From the NCBI GenBank assembly GCA_937914945.1, contig CALGJF010000042.1, forward strand, positions 1 through 35,798: a stretch of 35,798 nt of DNA, written 5' to 3'. A program made the position numbers and the translations under genes. The notes beneath the pieces are model-generated. The model saw only the letters and a program-made list of their open reading frames with translations. It was not told the DNA's origin and ran no database searches. Source of the stretch: an uncultured Bacteroidales bacterium (GTDB taxonomy: Bacteria; Bacteroidota; Bacteroidia; Bacteroidales; Bacteroidaceae). This document shows, one piece after another, positions 1 to 13,009 of the stretch (its first letter is position 1; each line of letters starts with the position of its first letter).

Positions 1-1907
1 AGCACGACGATGCTAACCGTGCGTTGATGGGTTCGAACATGATGCGTCAGGCAGTTCCTTTGCTCACTACCGAGGCTCCTATCGTGGGTACAGGTATCGA
101 GAAACAGCTTGTCGAGGATTCGCGTACACAGATTGTTGCCGAGGGCGACGGTGTTGTTGAATTCGTTGATGCATCAAGAATAGTAATCAAATACGACCGT
201 ACCGAGGAAGAGGAGTTCGTAAGCTTTGAGCCTGCTTCCAAAGAGTACATCATACCTAAGTTCCGTCGTACCAACCAGAATATGACCATCGACCTTCGTC
301 CCATCTGCAACAAGGGACAAGTTGTTAAAGCAGGTGATATTCTCACAGAGGGTTATTCTACACAGGCCGGCGAGCTTGCACTTGGTAAGAACCTCTTGGT
401 AGCTTATATGCCGTGGAAGGGTTATAACTACGAGGATGCCATCGTGCTCAACGAGCGTGTTGTACGCGAGGATGTCTTGACCTCTGTTCATGTTGACGAA
501 CTCTCTTTGGAGGTGCGCGAGACCAAGCGTGGTATGGAGGAGTTTACATACGATATCCCCAACGTAAGCGAGGATGCTACAAAGGATTTGGATAAGAACG
601 GTATCATTCGTGTTGGTGCTTATGTAAGCCCCGGTGATATTATTATCGGTAAGATTACACCGAAGGGTGAGTCCGATCCCACTCCCGAGGAGAAACTTCT
701 GCGTGCAATCTTCGGCGACAAGGCCGGTGATGTTAAAGACGCTTCTTTGAAGGCATCTCCCTCGTTGCAGGGTGTTGTTATCGGTCGTCGTCTCTTCCAG
801 AAGGCCGAAAAGACACGTTCGGCAAAGCTTGCCGACAAGGCTAAATTGCCCAAGATTGACGATGAGTTCATGCAAAAGGTAGGTGAGTTGAAGGAGATAC
901 TTGTAAACAAGTTGCTCACACTTATCGATGGCCGTGTTTCTCAGGGTGTTAAAGACTTCATGGGAACAGAGGTCATTGCCAAGGGTGCAAAATTTACCAA
1001 AGGCGAGCTCGAGGCTCTCAACTACGACTCTGTTCAGTTGAGCAAGTGGACAGCCGATGCTCACACCAACGACCTTATTCGTGCGCTTATCATCAACTTC
1101 TTGCACAAATACAAAGAACTCGATGCGCAGGTTAAGCGTGAGAAATTTGCTCTCACCATTGGAGACGAGCTGCCTTCGGGTACAATGAAGATGGCAAAGG
1201 TATATATAGCCAAGAAACGTAAGATTGGTGTTGGTGATAAGATGGCCGGTCGCCACGGTAACAAGGGTATCGTCTCGCGCGTGGTTCGTCAGGAGGATAT
1301 GCCTTTCTTGGCCGATGGTACTCCCGTCGATATTATTCTCAACCCTCTGGGTGTGCCTTCGCGTATGAACATCGGTCAGATATTCGAGACCGTACTCGGT
1401 CGCGCAGGTAAGGAACTCGGCGTTAAGTTTGCAACCCCCATCTTTGATGGTGCAAAACTTGATGACCTCTGCACATGGACCGACAAGGCCGGTATCCCCC
1501 GCTTCGGTAAGACATATCTTTACGATGGAGGAACAGGTGAGCAGTTCGACCAGCCCGCAACAGTGGGTGTGAGCTACATGCTTAAGCTCGGCCACATGGT
1601 TGAGGATAAGATGCACGCACGTTCAATCGGTCCTTACTCACTCATCACGCAGCAGCCTCTTGGTGGTAAAGCACAGTTCGGAGGTCAGCGTTTCGGAGAG
1701 ATGGAGGTTTGGGCGCTCGAGGCATTTGGTGCAGCGCACATACTTCAGGAGATTCTTACCATCAAGTCCGACGACGTTGCAGGCCGTTCAAAGGCATACG
1801 AGGCTATTGTTAAGGGCGACCCCATGCCCACACCCTCATTGCCCGAGTCTCTCAACGTGTTGTTGCACGAGCTTCGCGGCTTAGGTTTGAGTATATCATT
1901 TGAATAA
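1..1907 (+). CDS. rpoB: RNA polymerase beta subunit, C-terminal half (5' end outside window)
   Basis: This is the catalytic-core beta subunit of RNA polymerase. The reading frame is open from base 3 (HDDANRALMGSNM), so the ATG at 27 is internal and not a start; about 634 residues, roughly half of the usual protein, are present. Visible landmarks in order are GYNYEDAIVLNERVV, TPKGESDPTPEEKLLRAIF, the KMAGRHGNKGIVS block, the GEMEVWALEAFGAAH block that contacts beta', and the conserved end LRGLGLSISFE. The main rifampicin cluster lies upstream of the window, so resistance cannot be judged. rpoC follows 31 bases downstream in the same direction, the universal rpoBC arrangement. A long antisense ORF (174-1616) is only a codon-bias shadow. 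Confidence 0.99.
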   Translation, partial: HDDANRALMGSNMMRQAVPLLTTEAPIVGTGIEKQLVEDSRTQIVAEGDGVVEFVDASRIVIKYDRTEEEEFVSFEPASKEYIIPKFRRTNQNMTIDLRPICNKGQVVKAGDILTEGYSTQAGELALGKNLLVAYMPWKGYNYEDAIVLNERVVREDVLTSVHVDELSLEVRETKRGMEEFTYDIPNVSEDATKDLDKNGIIRVGAYVSPGDIIIGKITPKGESDPTPEEKLLRAIFGDKAGDVKDASLKASPSLQGVVIGRRLFQKAEKTRSAKLADKAKLPKIDDEFMQKVGELKEILVNKLLTLIDGRVSQGVKDFMGTEVIAKGAKFTKGELEALNYDSVQLSKWTADAHTNDLIRALIINFLHKYKELDAQVKREKFALTIGDELPSGTMKMAKVYIAKKRKIGVGDKMAGRHGNKGIVSRVVRQEDMPFLADGTPVDIILNPLGVPSRMNIGQIFETVLGRAGKELGVKFATPIFDGAKLDDLCTWTDKAGIPRFGKTYLYDGGTGEQFDQPATVGVSYMLKLGHMVEDKMHARSIGPYSLITQQPLGGKAQFGGQRFGEMEVWALEAFGAAHILQEILTIKSDDVAGRSKAYEAIVKGDPMPTPSLPESLNVLLHELRGLGLSISFE

Positions 1908-1938
1908 TTAATTCCATCACGTTTGTCAATATACAACT

Positions 1939-6288
<4,350 letters not shown>

Positions 6289-6310
6289 TAGAGTAGAATA
6301 TACATAGCGA

Positions 6311-6346
6311 AGAGAAGCGACACATGTGTCGCTTCTCTTTTTTTTA
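6311..6346 (+). terminator. Intrinsic terminator of the rpoBC operon
   Basis: A 12-bp perfect stem (arms 6311-6322 and 6327-6338, core AGCGACA/TGTCGCT, loop CATG) is followed by a run of nine T. It lies just after the rpoC stop. The stem core recurs in two other terminators of this window (27023-27064 and 35372-35412). Confidence 0.93.
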
Positions 6347-6401
6347 TTCTCATGGGTGAGTTCCCAATTGCAATCCGCCTTATAGATGATTTTATAAATA
6401 T

Positions 6402-6432
6402 TTTGATTTATGAAAAATATCATCTAATTTTG
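6402..6432 (+). promoter_or_regulatory. Bacteroidota-type promoter for glsA-glsB
   Basis: TTTG at 6402-6405 and TAATTTTG (TAnnTTTG) at 6425-6432 are separated by 19 bases, matching the primary sigma consensus of Bacteroidota. The start codon of the next gene is 32 bases downstream, and the promoter sits after the rpoBC terminator. Confidence 0.75.
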
Positions 6433-6464
6433 CAATAAATTAAGCATAATAGGATATTAGGGTT

Positions 6465-7277
6465 ATGGGCGATATTATACAGATAGATATAGATGCTATT
6501 TTGGCTGCAAAGGCGGGTAAAAAAGCTCGTTATGTTCCCCGTTTCCTCGTTTCATATCTGAAAAAAATAGTTCATCAGGACGAGGTAAACGAGTTCCTTC
6601 GCCTAAACCATGACAAGCGCGACCTCGACTTCATTGATGCATTCATGAAGTATTTCAACAACTCATTCGACATAAAAGGGTTGGAGAATTTGCCCGATGA
6701 CGGCCGTTTTACCTTTGTGAGCAACCACCCGCTGGGCGCACAGGATGGCCTTGGTCTTGCATATATTTTGGGTCGCAAGTACGAGGGTAGAATAAAACTC
6801 CTTGTAAACGATTTGCTCATGAACATCCCTCATATTTCCTCATTCTGGGTACCCATAAACAAAACAGGAAAGCAGGCCCGCAATTTCCCGCAACAGGTAA
6901 ATGCTGCATTCGAGAGCGATAATAATATAGTGATGTTCCCTGCCGGAATATGTTCTCGCAAGCGTGGCGGTGTCATTCGCGACCTCGAATGGAAGAAAAC
7001 CTTTATAACCAAAAGTATACAGACACAACGCGATATCATCCCCATCCATTTCGAGGGGCAGAATTCTGAATTTTTCTACCGCTTGGCAAATATCAATAAG
7101 ATGTTGGGGCTTAAATTCAATATCGCAATGCTCTATTTGAGCGACGAAATGTTCAAAAACCGAAATAAAACATTTAAGGTAACGATAGGCAAGCCTATTC
7201 CTTGGCAAACATTCGACAATTCAAAGAAACCTGCCGAGTGGGCACAATATGTAAAGGAATTGGTCTATACCTTGTAG
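6465..7277 (+). CDS. glsA: Lysophospholipid-acyltransferase-family O-acyltransferase, probable GlsA (glycine lipid synthesis)
   Basis: This 270-aa protein belongs to the PlsC-like acyltransferase superfamily. The catalytic block reads NHPLGAQDG, with His88 and Asp94; this HPxGxxDG form is typical of the ornithine/glycine-lipid branch rather than the strict HX4D of PlsC. A substrate-binding FPAG is at 157-160 and a further block RDIIPIHFEG near 188-197. In Bacteroides thetaiotaomicron the homologous pair GlsB/GlsA makes N-acyl-3-acyloxy-acyl glycine lipids, GlsA adding the second acyl chain. Here the next gene, 18 bases downstream, is the GNAT partner, which supports the assignment. It has its own promoter. 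It could be a general lysophospholipid acyltransferase, but the pairing argues otherwise. Confidence 0.8.
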   Translation: MGDIIQIDIDAILAAKAGKKARYVPRFLVSYLKKIVHQDEVNEFLRLNHDKRDLDFIDAFMKYFNNSFDIKGLENLPDDGRFTFVSNHPLGAQDGLGLAYILGRKYEGRIKLLVNDLLMNIPHISSFWVPINKTGKQARNFPQQVNAAFESDNNIVMFPAGICSRKRGGVIRDLEWKKTFITKSIQTQRDIIPIHFEGQNSEFFYRLANINKMLGLKFNIAMLYLSDEMFKNRNKTFKVTIGKPIPWQTFDNSKKPAEWAQYVKELVYTL

Positions 7278-7295
7278 TTATCTGCCGCATAAATT

Positions 7296-8294
7296 ATGGA
7301 AGAAATTATAGCTCCGGTTCCAAAGGAACTGTTAAAGGCCGAATTGACCGAAGAGAAGCGCTTGCGCTTTACGCACCGCAGTAATAATGAGATTTATATT
7401 GTTACGGCATTCGACTCGCCCAATGTGATGCGCGAGATAGGTCGCCTGCGCGAGATTGCTTTTCGCGCGGCAGGTGGCGGTACCGGCAAGTCGATAGATA
7501 TCGATGAGTTCGATACCATGGAGAACCCCTACAAGCAGCTGATTGTGTGGAACCCCGAGTGCGACGACATCATAGGCGGTTACAGATATATTTTTGGTGG
7601 CGATGTGCGTGTGGATGAGCATGGCGAGCCCATGATTGCTACCGCCCACGGCATGTTCAAGTTCTCCGAAAAATTCATGAAAGAGGTATTGCCATACACC
7701 GTAGAGCTGGGTCGTGCATTTGTGGCGTTGGAGTATCAATCCTCCAAGATGGGCAGTAAAAGCATCTTTGCGCTCGATAACCTATGGGACGGTCTTGGTG
7801 CTCTCACCGTGGTGTTGCCCGGTGTGAAATATCTGTTCGGCAAGGTTACAATGTATCCCTCATACCTCACCAAGGCTCGCGATATGATTCTCTATTTTTT
7901 GAAGAAACATTTCCCCGACCCCGACCAATTGGTGCAGCCTGTAACCCCTCTGCTCATTGAGACCCCCGAGGATGAGCTGAAAGCTCTCTTCTGCAAAGAT
8001 AACTTCAAGGAGGATTACAGAACACTCAAACAGGAGGTGCATAAATTCGGCCTCGCCATCCCACCCATGGTAAATGCATACATGGGGCTGTCGCCCACGA
8101 TGAAAATCTTCGGAACGGCAGTGAACAAAGGCTTTGGCAATGTTGAAGAGACCGGTTTGCTTATAGCCGTTGCCGAATTGCAAGACGATAAGAGAATGAG
8201 ATACATAGAGTCTTTTGCAAGGGAGAACCCCGACGCCATAAAACTGACATCAGGAGCAAACAAGGTGTTCTATCCCACAAATAACAAGGCTTAA
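7296..8294 (+). CDS. glsB: GNAT-fold acyl transferase (hemolysin-like), probable GlsB glycine N-acyltransferase
   Basis: This 332-aa protein has a central acyl-homoserine-lactone-synthase/GNAT-like domain (about residues 40-200) recognisable from PNVMREIGRLREIAFR, the acidic stretch IDIDEFDTMENPYKQL, WNPECDDIIGGYRY and the ELGRAFV/LDNLWDGLG region, the pattern of OlsB/hemolysin-type N-acyltransferases. In Bacteroides the homologue GlsB transfers a 3-hydroxy-acyl chain from acyl-ACP to glycine, the first step of glycine-lipid synthesis; GlsA then O-acylates the hydroxyl. The gene follows glsA by 18 bases and ends before an intrinsic terminator, so the two form an operon. The family assignment is firm; glycine as substrate is taken from studied homologues. 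Confidence 0.8.
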   Translation: MEEIIAPVPKELLKAELTEEKRLRFTHRSNNEIYIVTAFDSPNVMREIGRLREIAFRAAGGGTGKSIDIDEFDTMENPYKQLIVWNPECDDIIGGYRYIFGGDVRVDEHGEPMIATAHGMFKFSEKFMKEVLPYTVELGRAFVALEYQSSKMGSKSIFALDNLWDGLGALTVVLPGVKYLFGKVTMYPSYLTKARDMILYFLKKHFPDPDQLVQPVTPLLIETPEDELKALFCKDNFKEDYRTLKQEVHKFGLAIPPMVNAYMGLSPTMKIFGTAVNKGFGNVEETGLLIAVAELQDDKRMRYIESFARENPDAIKLTSGANKVFYPTNNKA

Positions 8295-8313
8295 CAGTAA
8301 AACAAGCGAAAGG

Positions 8314-8346
8314 CTCCGAGAACAAATTGGTTTACTCGGAGTTTTT
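8314..8346 (+). terminator. Intrinsic terminator after glsB
   Basis: Arms CTCCGAG (8314-8320) and CTCGGAG (8335-8341) form a 7-bp stem with a 14-base loop, followed by TTTTT. It is 20 bases after the glsB stop. Confidence 0.8.
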
Positions 8347-8381
8347 CATTTAATGAATAGCGATTATATACGATATTACAG

Positions 8382-8587
8382 CAAATGTAAAAAGCCATTG
8401 GCTCGTTCATTTTTTCGCGACCCGCACGGCATGCATTTTATCCATGCGACGTGCGACTAAACGCTAATGAACTCGCCGATAACAAATGCAAAATGTCATT
8501 GGCTCGTTCATTTTTTCGCGACCCGCACGGCATGCATTTTATCCATGCAACGTGCGACTAAACGCTAATGAACTCACCGATAACAAA
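8382..8587. repeat. Tandem duplication (period 101 bp) of a long imperfect palindrome
   Basis: The segment 8396-8486 recurs at 8497-8587 with only two differences in 91 bp, and the preceding bases also match, giving a period of 101 bp. Each unit is itself palindromic: outer arms GTTCATT/AATGAAC, inner arms CGCACGGCATG/CATGCGACGTGCG (2-base bulge) around a loop ATTTTATC-like centre. Each unit could fold as one large hairpin. It does not encode a protein and no transposase is adjacent, so it resembles a REP/BIME-type or MITE-type element. Confidence 0.85.
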
Positions 8588-8597
8588 AACTCAGTTT

Positions 8598-8675
8598 TGT
8601 CATATCGAACGTATGTGAGAAATCTAAATACACTGTTTATTGAGGTTCCCTCCCCAACCGGTCGTAAAAATGACA
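8598..8675. repeat. Dispersed inverted-repeat element, copy A
   Basis: A 78-bp segment bounded by TGTCAT (8598-8603) and ATGACA (8670-8675) starts TGTCATATCGAACGTATGTG and continues GAGAAATCTAAA. A second copy with the same left 30 bases (two differences) and the same ends is at 16606-16672. The internal right half differs in sequence and length. This looks like a small non-autonomous dispersed repeat. Confidence 0.75.
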
Positions 8676-8714
8676 GGCTTTTGCAAACTGCCATATAATT
8701 ACATAATAAATAAT

Positions 8715-9149
8715 ATGATGAAAGTACAGATAATAAACCGCTCGAAGCACCAGCTCCCCGCTTATGCCACCGATTTATCGGCCGGGATGGATTTAAGAGC
8801 AAATATCGATGCGCCCATTGAACTACATCCTTTGCAGCGCGTATTGGTTCCCACAGGCCTTTTTATGGCACTGCCGGCAGGCTACGAGGCGCAGGTGCGC
8901 CCCCGTAGTGGCTTGGCAATAAAGAAGGGCGTAACCGTGTTGAACTCGCCCGGTACCATAGATGCCGATTATAGAGGCGAGGTGTGTGTGATACTTGTCA
9001 ATCTGTCAAACGAACCATTCCTCATTACCGATGGCGAGCGTATAGCTCAAATGGTAATAGCTCGCCATGAGCAGGTGGAGTGGTGCGAGGTTGACGTACT
9101 CGATGAAACCGAGCGTGGTGCAGGCGGATTTGGCCATACAGGCGTGTAA
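8715..9149 (+). CDS. dut: dUTP diphosphatase
   Basis: The enzyme hydrolyses dUTP to dUMP and pyrophosphate, keeping uracil out of DNA and feeding dTMP synthesis. All five dUTPase motifs are in order: GMDLRA, RPRSGLAIKKGV, the GTIDADYRGEV motif with the catalytic Asp, RIAQMVIA, and the C-terminal RGAGGFGHTGV arm. I start it at the ATG of 8715 (144 aa) or the adjacent ATG at 8718, which give the normal trimeric dUTPase length; the longer open frame back to 8640 runs into the dispersed repeat and is not family sequence. The TPR gene follows 5 bases after the stop, so dut heads a four-gene unit. Confidence 0.97.
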   Translation: MMKVQIINRSKHQLPAYATDLSAGMDLRANIDAPIELHPLQRVLVPTGLFMALPAGYEAQVRPRSGLAIKKGVTVLNSPGTIDADYRGEVCVILVNLSNEPFLITDGERIAQMVIARHEQVEWCEVDVLDETERGAGGFGHTGV

Positions 9150-9154
9150 GTAAT

Positions 9155-10903
9155 ATGTTGTCGGTTATGCAAAAAATATTATTCAGCTTCATGCTGTTGC
9201 TGCCTTGCGCTGCATCGGCATCATCATTGTGCATGGCCGACTCTGTTGCGCGCGAACGTGCGGCCGACTATTACTATCTGCAAGCAGTCTCTCTGTTGGA
9301 ACAAGAGAAATACGATGCTGCATACGATATGTTCGAGCATTGCCGTTCTCTCTCCCCATCGTCATCGGCCGTTCTGTACGAGCTTGCCAATATATATCAA
9401 TACATCGGTCAGCGCGACGAGGCTCTTGCCATTTTAAGGGATATAGTTCACGACAACCCCAAGAACTATCTCTTTTGGGAATCTCTCTTGCGTTTCCTTG
9501 AAGAGGAGGGCAATACTGATGCTCTTTTACAGGTGTATGAGGAGATGACCCGCGTATTTCCCGAAAAAAGCGAGTTATATTATATCCTTGCCAACCAATA
9601 CTCTGAACAAGGCGATTACGAACGCGCCATAGAGGCCTATAACCATTACGAAAAGATAGAGGGCAAGTCCGATGTGCTCTCATTGCAACGATATCGCACA
9701 TACATGATGATGAGGGATGGTGCTGCCGCCATAGCCGAAATAGAATCCCTCATAGCAGAGTACCCCGACGATCCTCGTTTTCAGGCTACGCTTGGCGAGA
9801 CATATTATTTTCTGGGTGATGCCGAAAAGTCTGTTGCAATACATAACGATGTGCTTGCAAAAGACCCCGAAAACATCTATTCGCTTGCAGCCTTGGCCGG
9901 ATATTACCAAACAGAAGAGAACGATTCGCTCTATTGCCACTATGTGGAGAGAGTTATACGCAGTGAAAAAATCGATAGTGAGGAGCGCCTTTCATTACTG
10001 AAGGAGTACGTAACATACCTGGATGAACGCGGTAAATCCGATTATATTATATCCTTTATCGATTCGCTCTTGGAGCATCCCCAGGCATATCCCGATGCAA
10101 TTACAATCTTCTTCATATACAATGAGTATTCTATAAACAAGTCCGAGGTTGATGAAGTCATTACACGCCCGCTTGTGGAGAAGATTCTAGTTAAGGAACC
10201 TGATAACAGATGGGCACACATAACCATGCTTTATTATGCCATAGAGCGTCAAAACTACGAAGAGGTTGTGGCGCGTTGCGAAACTGCTATAATGTATTTC
10301 CCCGAGCTCATAACCCTATATCGCTATCGCGGTGTGTCGCTTTATCATCTTGGTCGCAAGGAAGAGGCGCTTGAAACATATAAACAGGGTGTGGCGCGAT
10401 GTGGCGACACAGCGGATGCTGGCGAGCTTTCCGATATGTATGCCCTCATAGGCGATTCATATCACGAGGTGGGCAACATGAAGGAGGCTATTGAGGCATA
10501 CGAGTCTGCACTCGCTTTCGACAGCAGCAACCTCTCTGTTCTTAATAACTATGCCTATTATCTGGCTCTTGCAGGAATGAATCTCGATAAGGCCTTGGAG
10601 ATGAGTGCCCGTACCCTGCAAGACGAGCCCGATGAACTGATATATGTTGATACATACGCTTGGATACTCTTCTTGCTTGAAAGGTACGATGAGGCCAAGG
10701 AGTATGCCGACCGACTTATGGCGGGCGATGCCCCAAAGAGCGCGGTAGAGTATCATCATTGTGGCGATATCTATGCAAAGTGTGGCGATATCGATAAGGC
10801 TGTGGAGTGCTGGATATTGGCACGCGACAACGGCGATGATTCAAAAGTATTGAAACGCAAGATTAAGAAAAGAAAATATATCCCCGATGGAAAGAAGAAA
10901 TAA
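9155..10903 (+). CDS. Secreted tetratricopeptide-repeat protein (dut-envC cluster)
   Basis: This 582-aa protein begins with a signal peptide (hydrophobic LFSFMLLLPCAASA, about residues 8-24; Met1 or Met5 could be the start) and is then almost entirely TPR helices, with clear units such as ALYELANIY, AIEAYNHYEKIEGK, LGETYYFLGDAEKSV, ALETYKQGVARCG, IGDSYHEVGNMKEAIEAY and LNNYAYYLALAG. The C-terminus is lysine-rich. TPR arrays mediate protein-protein contacts; no catalytic domain is seen. It lies between dut and a DUF4292 lipoprotein whose start overlaps its last 17 bases, an order often kept in Bacteroidales, suggesting an envelope-assembly role with the next two genes. That role is inference. 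Confidence 0.9.
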   Translation: MLSVMQKILFSFMLLLPCAASASSLCMADSVARERAADYYYLQAVSLLEQEKYDAAYDMFEHCRSLSPSSSAVLYELANIYQYIGQRDEALAILRDIVHDNPKNYLFWESLLRFLEEEGNTDALLQVYEEMTRVFPEKSELYYILANQYSEQGDYERAIEAYNHYEKIEGKSDVLSLQRYRTYMMMRDGAAAIAEIESLIAEYPDDPRFQATLGETYYFLGDAEKSVAIHNDVLAKDPENIYSLAALAGYYQTEENDSLYCHYVERVIRSEKIDSEERLSLLKEYVTYLDERGKSDYIISFIDSLLEHPQAYPDAITIFFIYNEYSINKSEVDEVITRPLVEKILVKEPDNRWAHITMLYYAIERQNYEEVVARCETAIMYFPELITLYRYRGVSLYHLGRKEEALETYKQGVARCGDTADAGELSDMYALIGDSYHEVGNMKEAIEAYESALAFDSSNLSVLNNYAYYLALAGMNLDKALEMSARTLQDEPDELIYVDTYAWILFLLERYDEAKEYADRLMAGDAPKSAVEYHHCGDIYAKCGDIDKAVECWILARDNGDDSKVLKRKIKKRKYIPDGKKK

Positions 10904-11699
10904 AATACCTTTGCTTCTTATGTTCTTTGCCGTGTTATTGCTGGCAGGCTGTAAATCCTCAAAAACAACAACGGGTATGAGCAAGGCTCATGTAGAACAG
11001 ATAAAGTCCCTGCCTGCTGTCGCTGGCGGGTTAAAAGCTTTGTCGGCCAAGATGAAGCTAACGGCAAATGTGGGCGGCAAGCCCATATCCTCATCGGGTA
11101 ATCTTAAAGTGCAACAAGGCAATGGCGTGCAGTTGTCCATTACGCCGCTCGGTATCTTTGAGGCTGCGCGTGTGGAGTTTCTTCCGCAGTATGTGCAGTA
11201 TATAAACAAAATGGAAGGGCATTATTCCCAAGTACAATATTCCGATGTACCTTTGCTCAATGAACTCGGCCTCGGTTACCCCTTGCTTGAATCGGTATTC
11301 ATGAACGCTGTTTATATACCGTCGGGCATGGGTGTCGATGAATTCCTTGCCCGCGCATCGGTGGAGAGTGTGGATGGTGTAATGGTTATTACAGCCACAA
11401 TAAACGGAATAACATACGAATATCATATAGACGAAACAAACGGCTCGCTTGTAAAGAGCCGTGGGACGTACAGCAACGGAGCCTCGGTGTCGTGCAGCTA
11501 TGGTGGTTTCCAATCACTTGGCGAGCGCTCTTTCCCCACCTCCATGGAATTGGCCCTCGGTGGTACAGGCAAGGCTGTAACGCTTGCAATATCGTTGAAC
11601 AGAATTAAAGATAATGCCGAGGTGCGCCCCTCAACCCCCTCTTCGTCATACAAAAAAGTGGCACCTGCGGCCATTTTGAAATTGTTAGGCGGCAAATGA
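10887..11699 (+). CDS. DUF4292 family lipoprotein
   Basis: The 270-aa product starts with a lipoprotein signal, positive residues ERRNK, a hydrophobic stretch and the lipobox LAGC at about residues 19-22, so it should be lipid-anchored in the envelope. The mature part shows the DUF4292 pattern: LKALSAKMKLTAN, a beta-rich SGNLKVQQGNGVQLSI, PLGIFEAARVEF and the aromatic YVQYINKMEGHY segment, resembling a LolA/LolB-like half-barrel fold. The start overlaps the TPR gene by 17 bases, indicating translational coupling, and envC follows 21 bases downstream. Function is not established; a lipoprotein or lipid carrier role is suggested only by the fold. Confidence 0.87.
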   Translation: MERRNKIPLLLMFFAVLLLAGCKSSKTTTGMSKAHVEQIKSLPAVAGGLKALSAKMKLTANVGGKPISSSGNLKVQQGNGVQLSITPLGIFEAARVEFLPQYVQYINKMEGHYSQVQYSDVPLLNELGLGYPLLESVFMNAVYIPSGMGVDEFLARASVESVDGVMVITATINGITYEYHIDETNGSLVKSRGTYSNGASVSCSYGGFQSLGERSFPTSMELALGGTGKAVTLAISLNRIKDNAEVRPSTPSSSYKKVAPAAILKLLGGK

Positions 11700-11720
11700 T
11701 AATAATGTAAATATACGACA

Positions 11721-12986
11721 ATGCGAATATATATATACATTCTCACAGCATTGCTCTTGCTCCCCTGCACACTCCTTGCCCAGAGCTCGGAGGTGAAAAA
11801 TAAGAGGCAGCAGGTAAGTAATCTCAAACAACAAATTGCAAAGAAGGAGAACATACTATTGTCCTCTAAAAAGGATATAGAGAGCAAATTGGCCAATCTC
11901 AATCTGCTCTCTGCTCAAATAAGCGAGCGCAAGGAGCTTATAACCCTGCTCACCGAGGAGGTGGCAGCATTGAACGGCGAGATAAAGAAACTCAACGGAG
12001 AGGTGGCCGACAAGGAGGCCAAGGTTGATGAGTCCAAGAAAGAGTATGCGTCGGCACTGAATCGTTCGCGCCGTTACGGAACATTCCAGGATAAACTGCT
12101 CTTTGTGGTTTCGGCTGGCGATTTTAACTCCATGCTGCGCCGCTACCGCTATGCCCGCGAATATATGCAGGCATACAAAAAGAAGGGCGAGGAATTAAAG
12201 GCAGATATAGCTGCATTGAATGTGAAGAAGGCCGAACTCGATAGCACGCTGGCGACAAAGCAGATATCGCTCGACGAGCAGGAACACCAACGCAAGGCAT
12301 TGCAGTTGCTTGAGGAACAGGAACGCTCCCTTGTGGCAGAACTTAAAAAGGAGTCCCGCAAGGTAGAAAAGGAGATTGCTGCGCAACGCAAGAAATTGGA
12401 TAAGCTGAATCGCGAAATAGAACTTGCCGTGGAGCGCGAGATAAAGGCGCAACAGGCACGCGAGCTCGCAGCAAAGAAAAAGGCCGCGGCCGCTGCAAAA
12501 AACGCCAAGAAGGGCGGTAAAAAGGCTTCCACGGCCCCTGCGAAGTCCGAGGATAAGGGAGTACCCAAACTCTCTGCCATGTTCGAACAGAACAAGGGCA
12601 AGTTGCCGGTGCCCATCACAGGCAGTTATCATGTTGTTGCAAGTTTTGGACCGCAGAAAGGTGTTGTGGGCAAAGGTACCGTTAAGATAGACTATGGTGG
12701 TATAATGCTCGAGGGAGAGCGTGGCGCGAAAGCCCGCTGTATATTCGATGGCAGGGTGGCTGCTGTCATTCGTCAGGCAGAGTTTGCTTTTGTTCTTGTT
12801 CGGCACGATAAGTATATCTCCGTATATAGTCGCCTCGACGATATTATGGTCAAGGAGGGCGACGAAATAAAAGCCGGTGATATTGTGGGTTCCGTTGCCC
12901 ACCTGTCGGGGCACACCCGTCTGCAATTCCAGCTGCATCGCGAAAAAACAAGGCTTAACCCCATGCAGTGGTTAAAGTTAAGATAA
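11721..12986 (+). CDS. envC: EnvC-like murein hydrolase activator with degenerate LytM (M23) domain
   Basis: The 421-aa protein has a signal peptide (residues 1-20, ending LLAQS), a long coiled coil (about 22-250, heptads such as KQQIAKKENILLSSKKDIESK cut short here), an Ala/Lys-rich linker (about 245-275) and a C-terminal LytM domain (about 290-420). The zinc ligands of active M23 peptidases are missing: the position of the HxH motif reads RLQFQL, and the upstream H-x-x-x-D site is also lost. That is the situation in Escherichia coli EnvC, which activates periplasmic amidases during division rather than cutting peptidoglycan itself. It is the last gene of the dut cluster and is followed by a terminator. 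Confidence 0.88.
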   Translation: MRIYIYILTALLLLPCTLLAQSSEVKNKRQQVSNLKQQIAKKENILLSSKKDIESKLANLNLLSAQISERKELITLLTEEVAALNGEIKKLNGEVADKEAKVDESKKEYASALNRSRRYGTFQDKLLFVVSAGDFNSMLRRYRYAREYMQAYKKKGEELKADIAALNVKKAELDSTLATKQISLDEQEHQRKALQLLEEQERSLVAELKKESRKVEKEIAAQRKKLDKLNREIELAVEREIKAQQARELAAKKKAAAAAKNAKKGGKKASTAPAKSEDKGVPKLSAMFEQNKGKLPVPITGSYHVVASFGPQKGVVGKGTVKIDYGGIMLEGERGAKARCIFDGRVAAVIRQAEFAFVLVRHDKYISVYSRLDDIMVKEGDEIKAGDIVGSVAHLSGHTRLQFQLHREKTRLNPMQWLKLR

Positions 12987-13009
12987 GACAAATGTTGTGA
13001 TATACATAG

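Larger units (their letters stand above)
8295..8714. other. Gene-free stretch between glsB and dut holding repeats
   Basis: No credible coding region is seen; ORFs here are short and cross the repeats. The stretch contains the glsB terminator, a 101-bp tandem palindromic duplication (8382-8587) and one copy of a dispersed inverted-repeat element (8598-8675). Confidence 0.7.

Noticed and set aside
174..1616. 480-aa open frame on the - strand
   Set aside because: It lies entirely antisense to conserved rpoB and its sequence has no domain; strong codon bias of rpoB explains it.
12195..12938. 247-aa - strand frame and its neighbour at 12149-12619
   Set aside because: Both are antisense to the EnvC coiled-coil and LytM coding sequence; low-complexity composition (Ser/Ala/Phe) reflects the Lys/Glu-rich sense strand.
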